Below, one piece after another: positions 59,549-64,000 of a stretch of DNA of 64,000 nucleotides. The DNA is from an uncultured Bulleidia sp. (lineage in GTDB: Bacteria > Bacillota_I > Bacilli_A > Erysipelotrichales > Erysipelotrichaceae). The position numbers and the translations under genes were made by a program. The stretch spans positions 124,001-188,000 of the forward strand of contig CAMUDN010000001.1 in assembly GCA_947087645.1 (NCBI GenBank), in the 5' to 3' direction. The notes beneath the pieces are model-generated. The model ran no database searches. It was given only the letters and a program-made list of their open reading frames with translations, and had not been told where the DNA came from. Position 1 is the first letter of the stretch. Each line of letters begins with the position of its first letter.

Positions 59549-60159
59549 AAGATGTTATAAATAATGTTGAAATATTTGGCTTTGAGAGTTCTATACGTGG
59601 ATCTAAATATCCGATGGCGGTTGATTTAGAAAAACTGAATGATGATATTAGTCAAAGAACTTATACTTTAGCTAATGCAACAATAGGCTCTGGGCATGAT
59701 AATTTTTTAAATGGTATAATTGTGCAATTTGATTTAACTTTTAGTAATAAAGCTTGGGTTGAAGCTGAAAGATATCATTTTTTAGATTTTATTAGTTCAC
59801 AATCGACTATGCATCGGATTACAAAATTTAATTTAGATAATGCATATATATCATATGTTGATGTAAGAATGATTGAAATTATGCAGGAAAAAATAAAGGC
59901 ATATAATCAATTAGAAAGTGAACAAAAAAAAGAAATGAATGTTTCTTTACAAGATCGTGAAAAATTAAAACAGAAGTATTTAGAAATTCTTTATTCTAAT
60001 CCTTGTGGTTTTCGAATAACAGCCCGTATGACAACTAATTATCGACAGTTAAAAACGATATATAAACAGCGTAAAGATCATCGTTTACCAGAGTGGCGAA
60101 TTTTTTGTGCATGGCTTAAAACATTGCCATATGCTCAGTTTATAACAGGTGAAAAATAA
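59539..60159 (+). CDS. Divergent ThyX-superfamily protein (flavin-dependent thymidylate synthase-like)
   Basis: 206 residues. By eye it follows ThyX along its length: GHDNFLNGIIVQF matches GHETPFEHIVFTF of Thermotoga ThyX; SQSTMHRITKFN aligns with RQWFRHRIASYN (the ThyX motif RHRxxS); and TTNYRQLKTIYKQRKDH aligns with TVNARSLMNFLNLRADSH. But the motif's first Arg is Met and its Ser is Lys, so normal dUMP methylation is doubtful. The ATG lies inside the end of mnmG (10-bp overlap). A folate- or flavin-linked role with MnmG is inferred only. Confidence 0.6.
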   Translation: MEIKDVINNVEIFGFESSIRGSKYPMAVDLEKLNDDISQRTYTLANATIGSGHDNFLNGIIVQFDLTFSNKAWVEAERYHFLDFISSQSTMHRITKFNLDNAYISYVDVRMIEIMQEKIKAYNQLESEQKKEMNVSLQDREKLKQKYLEILYSNPCGFRITARMTTNYRQLKTIYKQRKDHRLPEWRIFCAWLKTLPYAQFITGEK

Positions 60160-60162
60160 TTT

Positions 60163-60185
60163 TGTGGATAAATTATTTTTCCACA
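60163..60185. other. Inverted pair of DnaA boxes before rsmG
   Basis: TGTGGATAA (60163-60171, perfect) faces TTTTCCACA (60177-60185, one mismatch). It lies 29 bp before the rsmG -10 region and 18 kb from oriC. Confidence 0.6.
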
Positions 60186-60213
60186 TTTTTATTTTCTTTT
60201 CTCATTAAATGGG

Positions 60214-60222
60214 TGATAGAAT
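60214..60222 (+). promoter_or_regulatory. Extended -10 promoter of rsmG, near-leaderless
   Basis: TGATAGAAT, the same nonamer as for addB, 9 nt before the rsmG ATG. There is no clear ribosome site. Confidence 0.55.
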
Positions 60223-60231
60223 AGAGATGAA

Positions 60232-60921
60232 ATGAATTATCAAGAACTAGAAAAAAAATGTGCTGATTTAGGACTTGTTTGTCCTCTTATGTCTTTTGAA
60301 AAATACTTTAAATTACTAAAAGAGTGGAATGAAAAGATAAATTTAACAGCTATCAAAGATGAAGAAGATGTTATTAACAAACATTTTTGGGATTGTATTA
60401 TACCTTTAAAAAGTAAGGAAATTAAAGGTATATGGGCAGATGTTGGATCAGGGGCAGGTTTTCCAGGAATTGTTTGGAAAATTATGCGTCCTGATTTAAA
60501 TTTAGTTTTAATAGAACCGACGAATAAACGATGCCTTTTTTTGAATGAAGTTATTAAGCAATTAAATTTACAAAAAATACAAGTGGTTAATGAGCGCGCT
60601 GAAGATTATGTAAAAGAAAAAAGAGAATATTTTGATGGTGTTAGTGCACGAGCAGTTTCTAAACTTTCGATTTTAGTTGAACTTAGTGCGCCATTGATTA
60701 AAGTGGGTGGTTATTTTTTGCCATTGAAAGGTAAAATGGCACTTGAAGAATTAGCCGAAGCAAAGAAAGCAATTTCTCTTTTAGGCTTAAAATTATTAAA
60801 GACACAAGAAGATGATTTAGGGTCTAACAATACAAGAATTAATTTCCTTTTTCAAAAATTTAAAGAGACACCGATTAAATTTCCCAGAAATTATGGTCAG
60901 ATAAAAAAGAAACCATTGTAG
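60232..60921 (+). CDS. rsmG: 16S rRNA (guanine527-N7)-methyltransferase
   Basis: 229 residues. The SAM site WADVGSGAGFPGIVWKI, LIEPTNKRCLFLNEV, ERAEDY and GVSARAVSKLSIL are all RsmG features. It methylates G527 of 16S rRNA. The gene is followed after 8 bp by noc and then parA-parB, the conserved order. It starts a new transcription unit with DnaA boxes just upstream. Confidence 0.96.
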   Translation: MNYQELEKKCADLGLVCPLMSFEKYFKLLKEWNEKINLTAIKDEEDVINKHFWDCIIPLKSKEIKGIWADVGSGAGFPGIVWKIMRPDLNLVLIEPTNKRCLFLNEVIKQLNLQKIQVVNERAEDYVKEKREYFDGVSARAVSKLSILVELSAPLIKVGGYFLPLKGKMALEELAEAKKAISLLGLKLLKTQEDDLGSNNTRINFLFQKFKETPIKFPRNYGQIKKKPL

Positions 60922-60929
60922 GAGGTAAA

Positions 60930-61733
60930 ATGGCAACTATTTTTGATTTATTTGAGAAAAAAGAAGAATCACGCATTGTTCAACTTCCTATGGAACAGGT
61001 GGTTCCTTCACGTTATCAACCAAGAATTCTTTTTGATAAAGAAGCCTTGGCACAATTAGCTCAATCGATTAAAGAAACGGGCTTAATTCAACCAATTACA
61101 GTACGTAAAGTAAAACAAAATTATGAAATTATAGCTGGTGAAAGAAGATTTCGGGCTTATCAGTTGCTAAAATATAAGACGATACCAGCTTTTGTGATGA
61201 CACCAACGGAAGAGCAAGCAGCTCAGATAGCATTAGTTGAGAATGTACAAAGAGAAAATTTAAGTGCTATCGAAGAAGCTAAAAGTTACATTGAATTAAT
61301 GCGACAATCTTCTTTAACACAAGAAAAATTAGCGCAAAAAATCGGTAAATCACAATCTTCAGTAGCTAATAAAATTCGTTTATTAAATTTACCGGAAGAA
61401 ATTCAACAAGCTGTTATACAATCTATAATCACAGAGCGTCATGCCAGAGCTTTATTGACGGTTGCTGGTGATAAGCAAAAAGAAGCTTATCATTATATTT
61501 TGAAAAATGGTTTAAATGTTCGGGAAACAGAAATATATTTAGAACATTTAAATAAACCTAAAAAAATGAAAAAGGTACATTTAAAAAGAGGTTTTGCCCG
61601 TAATTTTAAATTAGCCATTAATACTATTAATTATCAAATAGATCAATTAAAAAATATGGGCTTGAATATAGAATCGGAAATTAAAGAAAAAAAGGATTGT
61701 ATTCAGATTTTAGTTAGTATTAAGAAACAATAG
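60930..61733 (+). CDS. noc: Nucleoid occlusion protein Noc (ParB paralogue)
   Basis: 267 residues. The ParB-type N-terminal domain has GERRFRAYQLL (CTP-binding region) and ENVQRENLSAIEEAKSYIELM; the helix-turn-helix has TQEKLAQKIGKSQSSVANKIRLLNL. The very N terminus MATIFDLFEKKEE could form the short amphipathic membrane helix of Noc. Position between rsmG and parA is the basis for calling it Noc rather than ParB. GGAGG precedes the ATG. I found no Noc-binding site in the window. Confidence 0.9.
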   Translation: MATIFDLFEKKEESRIVQLPMEQVVPSRYQPRILFDKEALAQLAQSIKETGLIQPITVRKVKQNYEIIAGERRFRAYQLLKYKTIPAFVMTPTEEQAAQIALVENVQRENLSAIEEAKSYIELMRQSSLTQEKLAQKIGKSQSSVANKIRLLNLPEEIQQAVIQSIITERHARALLTVAGDKQKEAYHYILKNGLNVRETEIYLEHLNKPKKMKKVHLKRGFARNFKLAINTINYQIDQLKNMGLNIESEIKEKKDCIQILVSIKKQ

Positions 61734-61743
61734 AAAGGATTCT

Positions 61744-62532
61744 ATGGGAAAAATTATCGCAATTACAAATCAAAAGGGTGGGGTTGGTAAAACAACAACA
61801 GCTATGAGTTTGGCAGCTGGTTTATCTTATGCAAAGAAAAAAGTTTTATTAGTTGATTTTGATCCCCAAGGAAATGCTACCCATGGAATTGGAGCTAGTA
61901 AATTAGGTTTTGTTAAAACAGTTTATGATGTACTAATGCATAGTGATACAGTTGATGATGTTAAAGTTAGTTTGGATATGCCACCAATGGATATTTTACC
62001 TGCAACAGTTGATTTAAGTGGGGCAGATATTGATATGGCTAGTTATGAGGTGGGTCGTGAACAATTATTAAAAAATAAAATAGAGAGTGTTCGAGACAAA
62101 TATGATTATATAATAATTGATTGTCCACCTGCTTTAGGGTTGCTTAATACAAATGCATTAACAGCTGCTGATGCTGTTATTATTCCAGTACAATGTGAAT
62201 ATTTTGCATTAGAAGGTTTAACCCAACTATTAGCTACTATTCGTTTAGTACAAAGATTGTGGAATCCTAAATTAACAATTGATGGTATTCTTTTAACAAT
62301 GTATGATGCGACAACCAAGTTGTCTGTCGAAGTACAACAAGAAGTACGTAAATGTTTCAAAGAAAAAGTTTATCAAAGTTATATTCCTAGAAATATTCGT
62401 TTAGCAGAAGCACCTGCTAGAGGTCAAGATATTTTTAGTTATAGTTTTAATTGTGCTGGAGCTAAAGCATATTTATCTTTAGCACAAGAAGTTGTTGCAC
62501 AAAATGAAAGGAGTCTAAAAAATGTCAGATAA
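61744..62532 (+). CDS. parA: Chromosome partitioning ATPase ParA (Soj)
   Basis: 262 residues. The deviant Walker A is NQKGGVGKTTTAMSLAAGL, followed by LLVDFDPQGNATHGIG, IIIDCPPALGLL and AVIIPVQCEYFALEGLTQL. It binds DNA as an ATP dimer and acts with ParB on origin segregation and DnaA control. It overlaps parB by 11 bp. Confidence 0.97.
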   Translation: MGKIIAITNQKGGVGKTTTAMSLAAGLSYAKKKVLLVDFDPQGNATHGIGASKLGFVKTVYDVLMHSDTVDDVKVSLDMPPMDILPATVDLSGADIDMASYEVGREQLLKNKIESVRDKYDYIIIDCPPALGLLNTNALTAADAVIIPVQCEYFALEGLTQLLATIRLVQRLWNPKLTIDGILLTMYDATTKLSVEVQQEVRKCFKEKVYQSYIPRNIRLAEAPARGQDIFSYSFNCAGAKAYLSLAQEVVAQNERSLKNVR

Positions 62533-63409
62533 AAAAAAGAATGGTTTGGGACGAGGTTTAGATTCTTTGTTTGGCACAAATGTTTCGGAATTAATGAATC
62601 AAATAGAAAATGGTTCCCAAAATTATGGTAAGACAGTACAGGAAGAGATATCTATTGATAAAATTAAGCCTAATCCGTATCAGCCACGTAAAGAGTTTGC
62701 TTTATCAGCGCTTGAAGAATTAGCAGCATCAATTAAAGAACATGGTATTTTTACGCCATTATTACTTGTTAAAAGAAGAAGTGATTATCAGTTAGTTGCG
62801 GGTGAAAGAAGATTACGAGCAGCTAAAATAGCTAAATTGGAAAAAGTACCAGCAATTATTGTTGATTTTAATGATGAACAGATGATGGAGATATCTCTTT
62901 TAGAAAATATTCAAAGAGAAGATCTTAGTCCGATTGAAGAAGCACTTGCTTTCCAATCGTTAATGTCTAAACTCGGTTATACACAGGAAAAATTGTCACA
63001 AAAGATTGGAAAATCAAGAGCATATTGTGCTAATTTATTACGTTTATTAAATCTTCCACAAGAAGTACAAGAATTGGTTAAAAAGCAAGTATTAACGGTT
63101 GGTCATGTACGTCCTTTATTAGCTTTTTCAAATGAAGAACAAATAATTAAAATGGCAGATAAAATAGTTCATGATCAATTATCGGTACGTGAAGTAGAAA
63201 AGTTATGTCAACAAGAATTAGTATCTAAAGAAGTAATAAAAATTAATAGTCGTCAAGATCCTCAAATCTTAGATATTCAAAAACAGATGACTCATAAATT
63301 AGCAACGAAAGTAGAAATTAAACATAAGAAAATTGTTATTTCTTATACTGATAAAAATGATTTAAATCGTCTTTTAACTTTATTACATTGTTTAGATCAA
63401 GAAATGTAA
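62522..63409 (+). CDS. parB: Chromosome partitioning protein ParB (Spo0J)
   Basis: 295 residues. MSDKKKNGLGRGLDSLFG is the ParA-stimulating N terminus; KIKPNPYQPRKEF, GERRLRAAKIAKLEKVPAIIV (CTP pocket) and ENIQREDLSPIEEALAFQ follow; the helix-turn-helix has TQEKLSQKIGKSRAYCANLLRLLNL. It loads at parS as a CTP-dependent clamp. The two parS sites around serS are its expected targets. Confidence 0.97.
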   Translation: MSDKKKNGLGRGLDSLFGTNVSELMNQIENGSQNYGKTVQEEISIDKIKPNPYQPRKEFALSALEELAASIKEHGIFTPLLLVKRRSDYQLVAGERRLRAAKIAKLEKVPAIIVDFNDEQMMEISLLENIQREDLSPIEEALAFQSLMSKLGYTQEKLSQKIGKSRAYCANLLRLLNLPQEVQELVKKQVLTVGHVRPLLAFSNEEQIIKMADKIVHDQLSVREVEKLCQQELVSKEVIKINSRQDPQILDIQKQMTHKLATKVEIKHKKIVISYTDKNDLNRLLTLLHCLDQEM

Positions 63410-63411
63410 TT

Positions 63412-63744
63412 ATGAATGATATACTTAAAAAAATAGATATTATCTGGTTATTTATAACTTTTTTAGGGTGTTTACAGGGGTTAATAGGGTATCAATATAT
63501 ATTAGGTTGGTTACTTGGATGTTTGATATCTTATATTTGTTATATTAGAATAAAATTAGTTAGTAAAAAAGTACTGATTAATAAAGTGGCAAAAGGTGTA
63601 CAGGCAAGTTTTGGAATTAATTATATATTAATGGCTATAGGACTTATTATAGCTGCAAAATGGTCAAATTATTGTAATGTTTTTAGCTGTTTTTTAGGCT
63701 TATTATCAATTAAGATAAGTATTTATATTACAGAAATAACTTGA
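63412..63744 (+). CDS. atpI: AtpI-like small membrane protein
   Basis: 110 residues from the ATG at 63412, 2 bp after parB. It has four hydrophobic helices (IIWLFITFLGCLQGLIG, WLLGCLISYICYIRI, INYILMAIGLIIAA, CFLGLLSIKISIY). Sequence identity to AtpI is not obvious by eye; the call rests on size, topology and its place directly before atpB, where AtpI helps assemble the F0 ring or transport Mg2+. Alternatively it is an unrelated small membrane protein. Confidence 0.6.
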   Translation: MNDILKKIDIIWLFITFLGCLQGLIGYQYILGWLLGCLISYICYIRIKLVSKKVLINKVAKGVQASFGINYILMAIGLIIAAKWSNYCNVFSCFLGLLSIKISIYITEIT

Positions 63745-63758
63745 AAAGGAGGTAGTAT

Positions 63759-64000
63759 ATGGCAATTCAAAAAACGGTTTATGATATCCTTATAATCACA
63801 GCAATTGTTGCTTTTTTGATCATTTATATATCACATAAAATAGATCGAACTGATCCATTATCAAAACCTTCTTGTTTTATTACATTGGTTATAAGCTTAG
63901 TAGAAACAGTAACTAATATGGTTACTTCATCAATGGGTAAGAAAAAGGCGTTGTTATTGACACCTTATATTCTTGTCTTATGGCTTTATATTTTTATAAG
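63759..64000 (+). CDS. atpB: F0F1 ATP synthase subunit a, partial (5' end only)
   Basis: 80 codons are visible from the ATG at 63759, which has AAAGGAGG upstream. MAIQKTVYDILIITAIVAFLIIYIS is the first membrane helix; SLVETVTNMVTSSMGKKKALLLTPYILVLWLYIFI (in parts) matches the second helix region of subunit a. The conserved Arg lies beyond the window. It starts the atp operon, here placed next to parB near the origin. Confidence 0.85.
   Translation, partial: MAIQKTVYDILIITAIVAFLIIYISHKIDRTDPLSKPSCFITLVISLVETVTNMVTSSMGKKKALLLTPYILVLWLYIFI

Noticed and set aside
60880..60900. ATTTCCCAGAAAT near the end of rsmG as a Noc-binding site
   Set aside because: The Noc consensus is ATTTCCCGGGAAAT; this sequence is one base short and lacks the GG core.
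1..64000. tRNA, rRNA or insertion sequence genes
   Set aside because: None recognised on reading; a covariance-model scan would be needed to exclude a tRNA.

Overview
The window is a very AT-rich stretch of a Bacillota (Firmicutes) chromosome that contains the replication origin. Gene order (rpmH-rnpA-yidC-khpB | oriC | dnaA-dnaN-yaaA-recF-gyrB-gyrA ... dnaX-recR ... mnmG ... rsmG-noc-parA-parB-atp) is that of low-G+C Gram-positives. No sporulation genes are seen. Sortase-type and DUF285/BspA-like surface proteins, a VanY-type carboxypeptidase and an anaerobe-type PerR-rubrerythrin pair suggest a host-associated anaerobe, possibly near the Erysipelotrichia. The taxon is inference; no species is claimed.

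Region 1 (1-3.6 kb, minus strand) is a cell-wall operon: a membrane-anchored phage-tail-type lysozyme, an acyltransferase-3 membrane protein, a separate SGNH esterase (together a split OatA-like O-acetyltransferase) and a GH25 muramidase cut by the window edge. Region 2 (3.7-10.4 kb) holds a glutaredoxin-like protein, the addBA recombination nuclease and a VOC protein. Region 3 (10.4-18.1 kb) holds two large surface proteins, a two-component system and perR-rubrerythrin. The DUF285 surface-protein gene appears to have a (TA)9 tract between its -35 and -10 boxes. Region 4 (18.5-26.7 kb, minus) is the tmk-holB-ricT-rsmI cluster with an FHA protein and an M16 peptidase, followed upstream by vanY and a queuosine-precursor transporter gene under a preQ1-I-like riboswitch. 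Region 5 (26.9-32.9 kb) is a phosphonate/phosphite-type ABC transporter (phnDCEE) with a Tyr-type phosphatase and a 5'-nucleotidase. Region 6 (32.9-39.2 kb) is divIC-rqcP-mfd-pth, a membrane-anchored protein of unknown function and a VanY homologue that has lost key catalytic residues.

Region 7 (39.2-64 kb, all plus) is the origin and rightward replichore. It contains rpmH-rnpA-yidC-khpB, an oriC with at least five perfect DnaA boxes and a 38-bp palindrome centred on one of them, and dnaA/dnaN with further boxes between them. Next come yaaA-recF-gyrB-gyrA, hsp20 with a CIRCE-like operator, serS flanked by two perfect parS sites, the SRP RNA, tadA, dnaX, recR and fhs. A translationally coupled trio follows (PUA/EVE-like protein, mnmG, divergent ThyX-like protein). 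The window ends with rsmG, noc, parA, parB, an AtpI-like protein and the start of atpB.

The most interesting leads are the TA-repeat promoter of the surface-protein gene, the EVE-like/MnmG/ThyX-like trio, a set of promoters whose -10 boxes end 6-9 nt before an ATG lacking a Shine-Dalgarno sequence (apparent leaderless mRNAs), the degenerate VanY, parS fused to a terminator, the oriC palindrome, and Gly at the GyrA position equivalent to E. coli Asp87. All calls come from reading the sequence; no searches were run.
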